Shown: positions 48,751-56,648 of the stretch, piece after piece | How the letters are laid out: the number at the start of each line of letters is the position of its first letter | How positions within the stretch are numbered: the stretch's first letter is position 1 | Assembly (NCBI RefSeq): GCF_003390935.1 | Contig: NZ_QNQZ01000001.1 | Coordinates: 1 to 64,000, forward strand | Reading direction: 5' to 3' | DNA length: 64,000 nt | From: Lewinella sp. IMCC34191 | GTDB taxonomy: Bacteria > Bacteroidota > Bacteroidia > Chitinophagales > Saprospiraceae | Made by a program: the position numbers and the translations under genes | Notes under the pieces: model-generated | Told to the model about the DNA's origin: nothing | What the model saw: only the letters and a program-made list of their open reading frames with translations | Databases searched by the model: none

Positions 48751-51678
48751 TTAGCCTTCTTCCCCTCCGAGGAGGAAGGCGATCTCGCCCCGATCCAGGT
48801 CCAGCGCCTCTCCGCTGCCGATGATATCCTCGGCCAGCTGCCGTTTTCGGAGCTGCAGTTGGTATATCTTTTCTTCCAGGGTGCCGCGGGTCAGGAACTT
48901 GCGGGCAATCACCTTGCCGCTGCGTCCGATGCGGTGGGCGCGGGCGATCGCCTGAGCTTCCGTTGTCGGGTTCCACCAGGGGTCAAGGATGAAGACATAG
49001 TCCGCCGCGGTGAGGTTGAGCCCGGTCCCCCCCGCCTTGATGCTGATGAAGAAGGTGCCTACCCCGGGTTCGGTCTGAAAACGCTCCACTTCCCGGGCCC
49101 GCTGTCGACTATTGACGGCACCGGTCAGCCACGCATATTGGTGCCCTTCCCTTTCCACGTGATTGCGAAACAACTCCAGGTAACCCACCATGCTGCTGAA
49201 GACGAGCACCTTATGGCCCGATCTCCGGATAGTCTCCCACTGTTCCAGCACTTCTTCCAGTTTGCCGCTGTCTTTATCGTAATCCGGTTCGGCCAGAACG
49301 GGGTGATTGGCAATCTGGCGGAGCCGGGTAAGTGCCTGGATCACCAACAACTTGTAGCTCGCATTTTCCTCTCCGGATGCGGTGCCGAGCAAAGCATTGC
49401 GGGCCGCCGAGCGCTCCTGTTCGTACAGCCGGTGCTGCGCCTTGGTCATGGTGCAGTAGCATAATTGAATATCAAGATCCGGCAGATCCGGCGCTACCTC
49501 CGCCTTAGTCCGCCGCAGCAAGTACGGAGCCACCAACTCACGAAGTTGTTGCTTGCGCAACTCGTCGTCGTGTACCTCAATCGGTACCATGAAGTTCTTC
49601 TTGAAGAAGGCAAATCCCCGTAGCAATCCGGGGTTGATGAACTGCATTTGCGACCAGAGGTCGCTCAGGGAGTTTTCGATCGGGGTCCCCGACAGGCTTA
49701 CCCGGTGCCGGGCATCCAGGCCGCTGAGCGCCCGAAAGACTTTGCTCTGCCGGTTCTTGATCTGCTGACTTTCGTCCAGGACGATGTATTCCAGGTCTAT
49801 TCTGGATAGTATGTCTTTGTCGCGCAGGGCCGTCTGGTAGGTGGTGATGACAACGTCAAACCGACTCAGCACGCGGGCGTCCCGTAGCCGCCGGGTGCCC
49901 ACATTTGCCTGTACGGAAAGCGTGGGGGCAAACCGACGGATCTCCGCTTCCCAGTTGTATACAAGGGAGGCGGGTAAGACAATCAGGGCGCGCAACGGGC
50001 GAAGAAACGACTCGTCGGCCCCCGCTCCGCCGAAGAGGTCCATTTGCTGTCCGTCCGGCCGCTCCGTCTCGCCCAGCCGGTTTTTGGCATAAAGAAGCAC
50101 GGCAATCGTCTGGAGGGTCTTTCCCAAACCCATATCGTCGGCCAGGCAAGCCCCCAGGCGTTCGTGGTAATGCTGGACGAGCCAGCGTACGCCGTCCAAT
50201 TGGTAGCCCCGCAGGTCCGCGCGCAGGTCGGTAGGGGGAATCGGTCCGGTGGGATCGGGAGGCGTAATTTCTTTTTCGTCGACCTTAATCTTTGACCGCT
50301 GGAGCAGGGGCGCCTGGCTACGGGCCATGCGCACGCCCTGCTTATCGATGCGGGCCAGTTCGAAGCTGGGACCGTAGGTCGTAAACCAGTCCTCCGGAAT
50401 CAGGAATATCGTCCCATCGGATAGGGGGTAGCGACGTTCCCCCCGCTGCAGGTAGCGGACCAGGGACGGAAAGGGGATCGTTTCATCGCCTACGATCACC
50501 GTGCCGCGCAGGTCTAGCCAGTCCCCACGTTCCTCGGCGGAAACCGTCAAGGTGCCCTCAACTTCGGTAAAGCGCTGACCGGCGTCTTCGGGCGTCAGAA
50601 TGTCAAAACCGGCGTTACGCAGGGATGCTGCTTCCCGCAGGAGCCAGGCCAGGTTTTCATAGGTACCCGGGCGGGCAGAAAGCGACAGGGCTTCGTTGCC
50701 TTCGGTAGGCGATAGCCCCAGGTCAGTGAGGGGACGCAGTAACTCTTTTTCCGCGGCAAAATCGCGCACCGTCCTCGTTAGTCGGTAGGGCGCGCGAAGC
50801 GTATAACTTACCCCTACGGACTCCGGGTCGCCAAACGGGAAAGACTGATCACCGTAAACGATGGAGACGTAAATAAGATAGCCTTCCGTAAAGGGATGTG
50901 GACGGGCGGCGATGCGCAGGCCGTCTGGCTTTGTCACGGTTTCGTAGGGAAAGCCGTCAACTGTAATCTCGTGGTGGCGGGCCGCCGGCGCGATGAACTT
51001 ACGGATATAGGTGCCGATCTTTTCCAGGCTGATGTCCACGACATCCCGCGTCAGGAAGGGCCGTACGGCATCCCCCTTCAGATCGCGCAGGGGCACCAGG
51101 CGCTTGTCAACCAGGATCCATCCCGGCGTCGGCCGGTTGGTAATAACACGGGGATCGAGTTGGCGTATCGTTCTGGATTCGCCCGAGGGGGAGGATAGCC
51201 GAAGCCGGTATTCCAGTTTCTCCGGTAACAGACTGAATTGTAATAACGGTTCCCAGGCTTGGGGTGCAAAGGAGAGCAGGTGGGAAGCGGGAGAGGAGCG
51301 GGGATTGAGATTGGCGGTGACAAAAAATTCCTCCGCGCGACAGCGTTCGAGCAAGGCGGCGGTACGGGCGTGTATGTAGCGCAGGACCGATTCCCTTTCC
51401 TTGCTACCGGTCTTAATCAGGCCGGCCAGGGTAGGCATCTTCTTTGCCCCCTTCCGAAAATGCTCGGCCACGGATTTTTCGCGTAGCTGCTCGGCCAGGA
51501 TTAGTGCTTCCTCGAGCGCATCGCTGCTTTCCAGTCCGTAGGCTGCCGTGGTACCCTGGCGGGCGGCGGTGTGTACGACGCGGGGACGTCCCCCGCCGTC
51601 TAGCCCGACGACGTAGGCTTTGGTCAGCCAAATGCCGGTACGAAACTCGAAAAGATTGAAGAGGACGGCGGCCTGCAA
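48751..51678 (-). CDS. SNF2-family DEAD/DEAH-box helicase
   Basis: DNA translocase of the bacterial SNF2/RapA-like group, about 975 residues. The N-terminal ~450 residues are a family-specific region. The helicase core follows with ADDMGLGKTLQT (Walker A, about 513-524), LDESQQIKN (motif II, DESQ instead of DEAQ/DEAH), SLSGTPIENSLSDLW, and the C-terminal lobe with VFSSMVGYLELF, GGTGLNLTAADYVFILDPWWNP and QAIARAHRIGRSG. No ATG exists near the start: the first candidates are TTG 51678 and CTG 51690, and the frame is closed by a stop codon just beyond. The C-terminus and the 16-bp gap place it upstream of the symporter genes. Confidence 0.9.
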   Translation of the reverse strand: MQAAVLFNLFEFRTGIWLTKAYVVGLDGGGRPRVVHTAARQGTTAAYGLESSDALEEALILAEQLREKSVAEHFRKGAKKMPTLAGLIKTGSKERESVLRYIHARTAALLERCRAEEFFVTANLNPRSSPASHLLSFAPQAWEPLLQFSLLPEKLEYRLRLSSPSGESRTIRQLDPRVITNRPTPGWILVDKRLVPLRDLKGDAVRPFLTRDVVDISLEKIGTYIRKFIAPAARHHEITVDGFPYETVTKPDGLRIAARPHPFTEGYLIYVSIVYGDQSFPFGDPESVGVSYTLRAPYRLTRTVRDFAAEKELLRPLTDLGLSPTEGNEALSLSARPGTYENLAWLLREAASLRNAGFDILTPEDAGQRFTEVEGTLTVSAEERGDWLDLRGTVIVGDETIPFPSLVRYLQRGERRYPLSDGTIFLIPEDWFTTYGPSFELARIDKQGVRMARSQAPLLQRSKIKVDEKEITPPDPTGPIPPTDLRADLRGYQLDGVRWLVQHYHERLGACLADDMGLGKTLQTIAVLLYAKNRLGETERPDGQQMDLFGGAGADESFLRPLRALIVLPASLVYNWEAEIRRFAPTLSVQANVGTRRLRDARVLSRFDVVITTYQTALRDKDILSRIDLEYIVLDESQQIKNRQSKVFRALSGLDARHRVSLSGTPIENSLSDLWSQMQFINPGLLRGFAFFKKNFMVPIEVHDDELRKQQLRELVAPYLLRRTKAEVAPDLPDLDIQLCYCTMTKAQHRLYEQERSAARNALLGTASGEENASYKLLVIQALTRLRQIANHPVLAEPDYDKDSGKLEEVLEQWETIRRSGHKVLVFSSMVGYLELFRNHVEREGHQYAWLTGAVNSRQRAREVERFQTEPGVGTFFISIKAGGTGLNLTAADYVFILDPWWNPTTEAQAIARAHRIGRSGKVIARKFLTRGTLEEKIYQLQLRKRQLAEDIIGSGEALDLDRGEIAFLLGGEEG

Positions 51679-51743
51679 GGGGAAGATCAGGTGTTTGGGT
51701 TCAAAAAGGCGATAAAGGTAGGCCGGCTACGTATTTTTGCCCC

Positions 51744-52454
51744 GTGTCCCTGGCCCTTCATGTCGTATTCCTTCTACTCGGGGTAATTATCCCTACGGTT
51801 CTTTTCGTTACGACGGGAAAACGCACGTCCGCGCGCTCCCTTCGCTGGACGTCGGGGCTCAAGGTGCGAATGTATTACGCGAACGGCAGCCTGCTCCTTA
51901 GCCTGGCCGCCCTGGTGATGATCGTCTGGTATTTCACCGGCCGACCGTACTCCGAATTCGGCCTGGGGTGGGGGGAACTTCCCTACGATTCGGTAGCGGT
52001 AGGCGTTATTTTCCTGTTCCTGGTACTGTACGGTGTGGACCTGTACGGTGAGATCGGGAACCCAGAACGCCAGGACGAAACCAGGAAAAAATTCAGGGAG
52101 TTGGGTTTTTTGCCGGCAAACGGCGGGGAGTACCTCCACTTTTTGTTTCTGTGCCTGGCCGCCGGGGTAGGGGAGGAGATCGTCTACCGCGGCTTCATGA
52201 TCACCTATCTGCGCGAGCTGCTCACCAGTTCGGAGCCCTGGGCGGCGGCGGTTACCCTGTTGTTTCCCGCCGTATCCTTCGGCCTGGCGCATTATTACCA
52301 GGGTGCCCAGGCGGTGATCAAGATCGTGGCCATGGCGCTGCTTTTCGGATTTTTCTACTACCGCACCGGCACGCTGTGGCCGCTGATACTGTTGCATACC
52401 GCCATTGATGCCGTAGGCGGACTACTGAACTGGGCGCTGGAAAGACAATCGTAA
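51744..52454 (+). CDS. CPBP-family intramembrane metalloprotease
   Basis: The 236-residue product has about seven membrane segments and the CAAX protease/bacteriocin-processing (CPBP) motifs: GEEIVYRGF (Glu144/Glu145), FGLAHYYQG (His183) and LLHTAID (His218). Members cleave or process membrane substrates and often serve in self-immunity or sortase-like sorting; the substrate here is unknown. It starts at GTG. It is divergent from the SNF2 gene with a 65-bp gap that contains TATTTTTG at 51734-51741, almost at the start codon, so any transcript from it would be nearly leaderless. Confidence 0.88.
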   Translation: MSLALHVVFLLLGVIIPTVLFVTTGKRTSARSLRWTSGLKVRMYYANGSLLLSLAALVMIVWYFTGRPYSEFGLGWGELPYDSVAVGVIFLFLVLYGVDLYGEIGNPERQDETRKKFRELGFLPANGGEYLHFLFLCLAAGVGEEIVYRGFMITYLRELLTSSEPWAAAVTLLFPAVSFGLAHYYQGAQAVIKIVAMALLFGFFYYRTGTLWPLILLHTAIDAVGGLLNWALERQS

Positions 52455-52475
52455 GATCTTTTTATGGGCGAAGGG

Positions 52476-52507
52476 TTTGGCGATTAAAAAAGATATACTT
52501 ACCTTTG
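52476..52507 (+). promoter_or_regulatory. Bacteroidota-type promoter of tRNA-Arg
   Basis: TTTG (52476-52479), a 20-bp spacer, and TACCTTTG (52500-52507): a close match to the TTTG-N19-TAnnTTTG housekeeping promoter. The tRNA begins 25 bp after it. Confidence 0.75.
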
Positions 52508-52531
52508 CGACCGCTTCCGAAAGGGGCGTAT

Positions 52532-52608
52532 GGCTGCGTAGCTCAACTGGATAGAGCACTTGACTACGAATCAAGAGGTTTCAGGTTCGAATCCTGACGC
52601 GGTCACCA
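52532..52608 (+). tRNA. tRNA-Arg(ACG)
   Basis: A complete cloverleaf is visible. Acceptor GGCTGCG pairs CGCGGTC with two G-U pairs, the D arm is AGCTCAACTGGATAGAGC, and anticodon stem CTTGA/TCAAG encloses loop CTACGAA with anticodon ACG. The T arm is TCAGGTTCGAATCCTGA. Unlike the two tRNAs near tuf, the 3' CCA is encoded (52606-52608). Adenosine 34 would need the tadA deaminase. Confidence 0.96.
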
Positions 52609-52618
52609 ATAACTTCAG

Positions 52619-52644
52619 AGCAGGCTGCGGTCTGCTTTTTTTTT
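52619..52644 (+). terminator. Terminator after tRNA-Arg
   Basis: AGCAG (52619-52623) pairs CTGCT (52632-52636) with an 8-nt loop, followed directly by a run of nine T (52636-52644). Confidence 0.75.
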
Positions 52645-52662
52645 CCGCCTGTTTCAGGTGGG

Positions 52663-52670
52663 TATTTTTG
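52663..52670 (+). promoter_or_regulatory. Candidate promoter -7 element for rpmB
   Basis: TATTTTTG matches TAnnTTTG and lies 19 bp upstream of the rpmB start codon. The -33 region falls on the T-run of the preceding terminator (TTTTT), a weak match. Confidence 0.45.
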
Positions 52671-52689
52671 ATAGCAACGCCATTTCGCT

Positions 52690-52938
52690 ATGTCTAAAGT
52701 CTGCAAACTCACGGGCAAGAAGCCGGTCAGCGGCAACCACGTTAGCCACTCTAACCGGAAAACCAAGCGCCGTTTCGTACCCAACATTCAGAAGAAGCGC
52801 TTTTTCGTACCCGAACTCGATAAATTCGTGACGCTCCGTGTATCCACCAGCGCCATGCGTACCATCAATAAGTTGGGTGTTTACGCTTTCATCAAGAAGC
52901 TGGAAAGCAAGGGCATCGAAACCGGCATTAAGCTTTAA
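52690..52938 (+). CDS. rpmB: Large ribosomal subunit protein bL28
   Basis: Small basic ribosomal protein, 82 residues: [33 protein letters not shown] (in part), then [22 protein letters not shown]. It has one N-terminal cysteine and no CxxC pair, so it is of the zinc-free type. It is the first gene of a bL28-bL33-DUF4295 operon typical of Bacteroidota. Confidence 0.97.
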   Translation: MSKVCKLTGKKPVSGNHVSHSNRKTKRRFVPNIQKKRFFVPELDKFVTLRVSTSAMRTINKLGVYAFIKKLESKGIETGIKL

Positions 52939-52949
52939 TCTCCGTCACC

Positions 52950-53138
52950 ATGGCTAAGAAGAGCAAAGGAAACCGCAACCAGATCATTCTGGAGTGCACC
53001 GAACAGAAAGAGACCAACGTCGCCGGTACCAGCCGCTACGTCACCGAGAAGAACCGTAAGAACACGCCGGGTCGCCTCGAGCTCAAAAAATACAATCCCA
53101 ACCTGCGGCGTATGACGCTGCACCGGGAAATCAAGTAA
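52950..53138 (+). CDS. rpmG: Large ribosomal subunit protein bL33
   Basis: 62-residue basic ribosomal protein ([50 protein letters not shown], in part). It contains one cysteine and lacks the two CxxC motifs of the zinc-binding form, so it is the zinc-independent type. It starts 11 bp after rpmB and is followed by the DUF4295 gene after 53 bp. Confidence 0.96.
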   Translation: MAKKSKGNRNQIILECTEQKETNVAGTSRYVTEKNRKNTPGRLELKKYNPNLRRMTLHREIK

Positions 53139-53191
53139 ACACCTCAACCGTCGGTGGCTCCCGGCCGTTTTCCGACTAAAAGAAAGCAACT

Positions 53192-53365
53192 ATGGCTAAG
53201 GTATCAAAGAACTCACGCGTTGGACAGCGGGCGGCAAACGCCGGTTCCGGACGCGACTACGTAAAAGTCGTCCAGTCCATCAAGAACCCCGAAACGGGCA
53301 GCTACTCCTACAAGGAAGTCATGATCCACAAAGACAAGTTGGATGACTTCATGAAGAATAAGTAA
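53192..53365 (+). CDS. DUF4295 small basic protein
   Basis: 57 residues, read directly from the sequence: MAKVSKNSRVGQRAANAGSG, then DYVKVVQSIKNPETGSYSYKEVMIHKDKLDDFMKNK. This conserved family is known to me only from Bacteroidota and is regularly encoded after rpmG. Its basic character and its operon partners suggest a ribosome-associated or translation role, unproven. It is too short for many ORF callers. A strong terminator follows 19 bp after the stop codon. Confidence 0.93.
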   Translation: MAKVSKNSRVGQRAANAGSGRDYVKVVQSIKNPETGSYSYKEVMIHKDKLDDFMKNK

Positions 53366-53384
53366 ATCCAACTACGAATCTTCC

Positions 53385-53421
53385 GGAAGCCCGGTCCGCT
53401 AATTGCGGGCCGGGCTTCCTT
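53385..53421 (+). terminator. Strong hairpin after the rpmB-rpmG-DUF4295 operon
   Basis: A 15-bp stem (53385-53399 with 53405-53419, one G-U pair) with loop TAATT, followed by TTG. The U-tract is poor but stem strength and position support termination. It ends 24 bp before the prfB start codon. Confidence 0.75.
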
Positions 53422-53444
53422 GCGCCCGCCACCTACCGAATACT

Positions 53445-54533
53445 ATGACCAACGATCAACTCAAAGACCTTCAATCCCGACTCTCTCTTCTGCGCGGTTA
53501 CCTGGACGTAGAGGCGCGCAGCTTCAAAATCGAGGATCTTACCCAGCGTAGTCTAGATCCGGAATTCTGGAACGACTCCTCCTCCGCCGAAACGATCATG
53601 AAGGAGTTACAGAGCCATAAGAATTGGGTCGCCCAGTACCAGAAGGTTGCCGATCGAGTTGACGAGCTGGAAATTCTGCAGGAGTTTCTGAAAGAAGGGG
53701 AAGGAACCGAGGAAGAAGTAGCCGGACGCTACGAGGAAACCCTCGCCGTACTGGACGACGCGGAGTTCCGGGCTACGCTAAACCGCCCGGAGGATGAGCT
53801 GGGTTGTATTCTGGAGATCAACGCCGGAGCGGGCGGAACGGAGAGTAACGACTGGGCCGAGATGCTGATGCGTATGTATACCATGTACGCCGACAAGTAT
53901 GCCGACTATAAGGTGAGCCTGGCCAGCGAAACGCCGGGCGACGTGGCGGGCATCAAATCGGCTACCCTGGAAATCATCGGTGATTTCGCCTACGGTATGA
54001 TGAAGGGAGAGAACGGGGTGCACCGACTGGTTCGCATCAGTCCCTTCAATGCGCAGGGCAAGCGGCAGACGAGTTTTGCCTCTGTATTCGTGCACCCACG
54101 GGTGGATGATACCATCGAGGTGGAGATCAATCCCGCTGATATTCGTTGGGATACCTTCCGGGCCTCCGGTGCGGGTGGTCAGCACGTCAACAAAACGGAG
54201 TCGGCAGTGCGCGTGACGCACGAACCAACAGGCATCGTGGTGGAATGTCAGGAAGAGCGCAGTCAGCATCAGAACCGGGAGCGGGCGCTGAATATGCTAA
54301 AGAGTCGGCTCTACGAGCGGGAGCTGGAAGCACAGCGGGCGGCAAAGGATGAGATAGAAGCCGGTAAGACATCCAATGAATGGGGCAGCCAGATACGGAG
54401 CTACGTGCTCGACGATCGTCGGGTGAAGGATCACCGCACCAACTGGCAAACCAGTCAGACGGACGCCGTACTCAACGGGGATATAGAGGATTTTTTGAAG
54501 GCTTATCTTCGCTGGAGCGGAGAGGCCAAATAA
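53445..54533 (+). CDS. prfB: Peptide chain release factor 2
   Basis: Releases the peptide at UGA and UAA codons. From [20 protein letters not shown] the product has 362 residues. It contains the stop-codon recognition tripeptide SPF ([10 protein letters not shown]) and the catalytic GGQ ([13 protein letters not shown]). Most bacterial prfB genes need a programmed +1 frameshift at an in-frame UGA near codon 25; here the frame is continuous through [11 protein letters not shown], so this autoregulation is absent. An in-frame TTG upstream (53403) falls in the terminator and is rejected. A hairpin terminator follows directly. Confidence 0.97.
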   Translation: MTNDQLKDLQSRLSLLRGYLDVEARSFKIEDLTQRSLDPEFWNDSSSAETIMKELQSHKNWVAQYQKVADRVDELEILQEFLKEGEGTEEEVAGRYEETLAVLDDAEFRATLNRPEDELGCILEINAGAGGTESNDWAEMLMRMYTMYADKYADYKVSLASETPGDVAGIKSATLEIIGDFAYGMMKGENGVHRLVRISPFNAQGKRQTSFASVFVHPRVDDTIEVEINPADIRWDTFRASGAGGQHVNKTESAVRVTHEPTGIVVECQEERSQHQNRERALNMLKSRLYERELEAQRAAKDEIEAGKTSNEWGSQIRSYVLDDRRVKDHRTNWQTSQTDAVLNGDIEDFLKAYLRWSGEAK

Positions 54534-54537
54534 AAAA

Positions 54538-54565
54538 GCACCCGGAGTTCGCTCCGGGTGCTTGC
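54538..54565 (+). terminator. Terminator after prfB
   Basis: GCACCCGGAG, loop TTCG, CTCCGGGTGC: a perfect 10-bp stem right after an A-run and the prfB stop codon, followed by TTGC. The remaining gap to 54812 is A/T-rich and shows nothing else. Confidence 0.8.
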
Positions 54566-54812
54566 AGGGTTCAAGTGTTTAAGGAAAGGTGTTATGTTCA
54601 CAGTGTCAGAATGTAGCCAAAATCAAAATGTAAAGGAGTAGTAAACTCGTGGATAATCAAAGTCTTCTTGTCTGTCGCCCTATAGCAATCAAACTTCGTG
54701 CCAATCTTATAATTAGCTGATTACAAGAGTATTAGATACAGGCCGGTAAAAGGGGGTGACGAAACTGACTAATTGGTTTATTAATATAAATAATCTTATT
54801 CTATTTAATAGA

Positions 54813-55454
54813 TCAAAGATAGGTCCAGATAAGCTGGTTGATCAAAAAGAATAAAACCAGGTAGATCCATAAGGCGTCGAGAAAGTGCCAGTAGATCGTC
54901 AATAACCTCAGGTTGAGCCGTTTATCGGGGTCGCTGAAGTAAACCAAGACACTGACGGGTTCGCGCATATATTTCCGGGCCCGGTATAAAAACAGGCCCA
55001 AAAAAGGCAGACCACCGATCACGTGCGCGAAGTGGAGTGCCGATATTACATAAAGGTAGCCGGCGGAGTTGTCGCTGGTGATGTATATCTGCTGGCTAAA
55101 CAACTGATACCAGGCTATTCCCTGCATCACCATGAAGAAGAGCGACAGGTAAAGGGTGTACCACAGCATGCGTTGGTACCCATGGGTATCGTCTGCCCGA
55201 TAAGCCTGTTTCGCGCGTACCATGGTATAACTGCTACCGAGCAGTATGACGGTATTCAACAAGAAGAGCAATGGCAACTGAATCGGCGGCAGGTTGCTTT
55301 GTATACGCGTATACACGAAGGCCGCCGTCATGGCCAGGAACAACATGCTAAGGGAAAATAGTAGCAGCGACAGGTAAATGTTCTTGGGGTGAAAGGCGAA
55401 GTTGTCTTCACTTTCGTCCACCGGCCGGTCTATCTCGTGTGGTCGGTTGTACAT
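54813..55454 (-). CDS. Haem-copper oxidase subunit III family protein
   Basis: Integral membrane subunit of a terminal oxidase, 213 residues. Five clear hydrophobic segments: LSLLLFSLSMLFLAMTAAFVY, LPLLFLLNTVILLGSSYTM, LYLSLFFMVMQGIAWYQLF, LYVISALHFAHVIGGLPFLGLF (in part) and FLDALWIYLVLFFLINQLIW. The signatures ALHFAHVIGG and YWHFLDALWIYL correspond to the usual HxxHVxxG and WHFVDxVW motifs. No other oxidase subunit is nearby, so it is either an orphan or serves an oxidase encoded elsewhere. It follows the DUF2256 gene by 17 bp. Confidence 0.88.
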   Translation of the reverse strand: MYNRPHEIDRPVDESEDNFAFHPKNIYLSLLLFSLSMLFLAMTAAFVYTRIQSNLPPIQLPLLFLLNTVILLGSSYTMVRAKQAYRADDTHGYQRMLWYTLYLSLFFMVMQGIAWYQLFSQQIYITSDNSAGYLYVISALHFAHVIGGLPFLGLFLYRARKYMREPVSVLVYFSDPDKRLNLRLLTIYWHFLDALWIYLVLFFLINQLIWTYL

Positions 55455-55471
55455 AAAGTAGCGTTGACCCG

Positions 55472-55615
55472 CTAGTCGCGGGGTTTGTTAAGGCGACACC
55501 GCTCGGAACAGTAGCGTACATCCGACCACACCGCGGCCCACTTCTTGCGCCAGGTAAATGGACGTCCGCACACCGCGCAGATCTTGGTAGGTAAGTTCGC
55601 TTTCTTGTGCGCCAT
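55472..55615 (-). CDS. DUF2256 zinc-ribbon-like small protein
   Basis: 47 residues translated directly from the minus strand: [20 protein letters not shown], then [27 protein letters not shown]. The CxxC...CxxxC pattern and the RPFTWRKKW block identify DUF2256, a short family with a probable zinc site and no known function. Its start codon overlaps the stop codon of the upstream DUF6435 gene by one base (TAATG), which couples their translation. It is too short for a routine ORF list. Confidence 0.9.
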   Translation of the reverse strand: MAHKKANLPTKICAVCGRPFTWRKKWAAVWSDVRYCSERCRLNKPRD

Positions 55616-55794
55616 TAGCCTTTCCCGTCTTTTCTCATTTCGAGTATACGATCCATCACGGCCTCGGCTTCGGCGGATTTAGCTGCGTAACCTTTGATAT
55701 CACCTCCTCGTTGTAGGGCCATGGCCTCCTCCAGCAGGCGGCTGTACTCTTTCTCAAGTTGCTTGATGGGGTCCTTCTTAAATAGTCCGAACAT
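55615..55794 (-). CDS. DUF6435 small protein
   Basis: 59 residues starting [20 protein letters not shown], followed by [35 protein letters not shown]. It is a short, charged, helical family found widely in Bacteroidota and gammaproteobacteria; function unknown. The frame is open upstream to 55896, but only the internal ATG gives the conserved MFGLFKKDP start. It is translationally coupled to the DUF2256 gene and followed by the oxidase subunit gene. Confidence 0.9.
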   Translation of the reverse strand: MFGLFKKDPIKQLEKEYSRLLEEAMALQRGGDIKGYAAKSAEAEAVMDRILEMRKDGKG

Positions 55795-56019
55795 GTGTTT
55801 TCTTTCTAACGGACTGCCCCCCATTAGGTTGCGGCTAAAAACGGAGGCATGGTTAATTGGGTATGAGGTATTCGACCATGATCGCTCTCCTGACAATCTT
55901 CTTTACCTGCGCACCGTCGCGATCCAACCAATTACTGCTTCCTATCGCAGATGCGGAGGACGCGCATGCCATAGTTCGCACCGCGGCGGTAACAGCCTGT
56001 CGTGTGGGCCGTCAAATAG

Positions 56020-56057
56020 AAAAAGCCCCGTCCGACAAGTGTCGGAAGGGGCTATTT
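56020..56057 (-). terminator. Terminator of the PRC-barrel gene
   Basis: AGCCCC-TCCGACA (56024-56037) pairs TGTCGGA-GGGGCT (56040-56053). Read on the minus strand, the stem is followed by TTTTT. It lies 40-75 bp after the PRC-barrel stop codon; the plus-strand side also has ATTT, so it may work in both directions. Confidence 0.85.
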
Positions 56058-56095
56058 GAGGGGTTTAGGTTAGTGGAAGTCCACTCAGCCGAATG

Positions 56096-56467
56096 TTAGG
56101 CGGTCTGGCGCTGCGCTACGTAAGAGCGGCGTTCTACGCCATAGTGCTTGTACAGGCTTTCCCAGTATTGGTGATCGCTGGTTTTGGGCCAACTATTCTT
56201 GTCAAATCCGGGTGCGTTCTCCAGTCGGTCTTTGTTGACGTTCAGGACGAACTTTTCGGTGGTGGTATTCACGCTGAATGCTTCGAACGGGATGGCGAAG
56301 TATTTATCGCCTAGTCCCAGGAAGCCACCGAATGAGAGTACCGCGTAATTTACGGTACCGGTTTCGGTATCAATCATGAGGTCTTTTATCTCACCGAGAC
56401 TTTCACCTTTTTGGTTGGTGACGTTGGTTCCGGTGATCGAGGTCGAGCTTAAAATCAGGTTATTCAT
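56096..56467 (-). CDS. PRC-barrel domain protein
   Basis: 123-residue cytoplasmic protein. The PRC-barrel domain spans about residues 8-75 (ITGTNVTNQKGESLGEIKDLMIDTETGTVNYAVLSFGGFLGLGDKYFAIPFEAF, in part), followed by a C-terminal stretch with DHQYWESLYKHYGVERRSY. Family members bind other proteins or act in stress responses; this type is often stress-induced in Bacteroidota and halophiles. It is a single-gene transcript with its own terminator at 56020-56057. Confidence 0.88.
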   Translation of the reverse strand: MNNLILSSTSITGTNVTNQKGESLGEIKDLMIDTETGTVNYAVLSFGGFLGLGDKYFAIPFEAFSVNTTTEKFVLNVNKDRLENAPGFDKNSWPKTSDHQYWESLYKHYGVERRSYVAQRQTA

Positions 56468-56557
56468 TTTTAGGTATGTCTTAGTGCGGTACTAGTGGTA
56501 TATGCTAAATATTATTTCCCGCTTGTTATCAAATCAAAATACACTAATATAACAACG

Positions 56558-56588
56558 TATGTAAGCAAATTGTTTAATATGTAAGCAA
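56558..56588. promoter_or_regulatory. Direct repeat TATGTAAGCAA with 20-bp period
   Basis: TATGTAAGCAA occurs at 56558-56568 and 56578-56588, exactly two helical turns apart, in the A/T-rich 181-bp gap upstream of the PRC-barrel gene. It is a plausible tandem binding site for an activator or response regulator of that gene. The rest of the gap is A/T-rich without a clear TAnnTTTG. Confidence 0.4.
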
Positions 56589-56648
56589 TTATTTTACAAT
56601 CGGTTGTCTTAGGTGCTTCCATTCGACCGGCCACCTGCCCGCCTCGAC

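Noticed and set aside
55857-56099. Possible small lipoprotein (signal-like MRYSTMIALLTIFFTC) on the plus strand
   Set aside because: The start looks like a lipoprotein signal, but the frame runs through the terminator at 56020-56057 and into the 3' end of the PRC-barrel gene, and the rest has no family features. The TTTACCTGCGCACCGTCGC there may instead be a degraded copy of the dispersed repeat.
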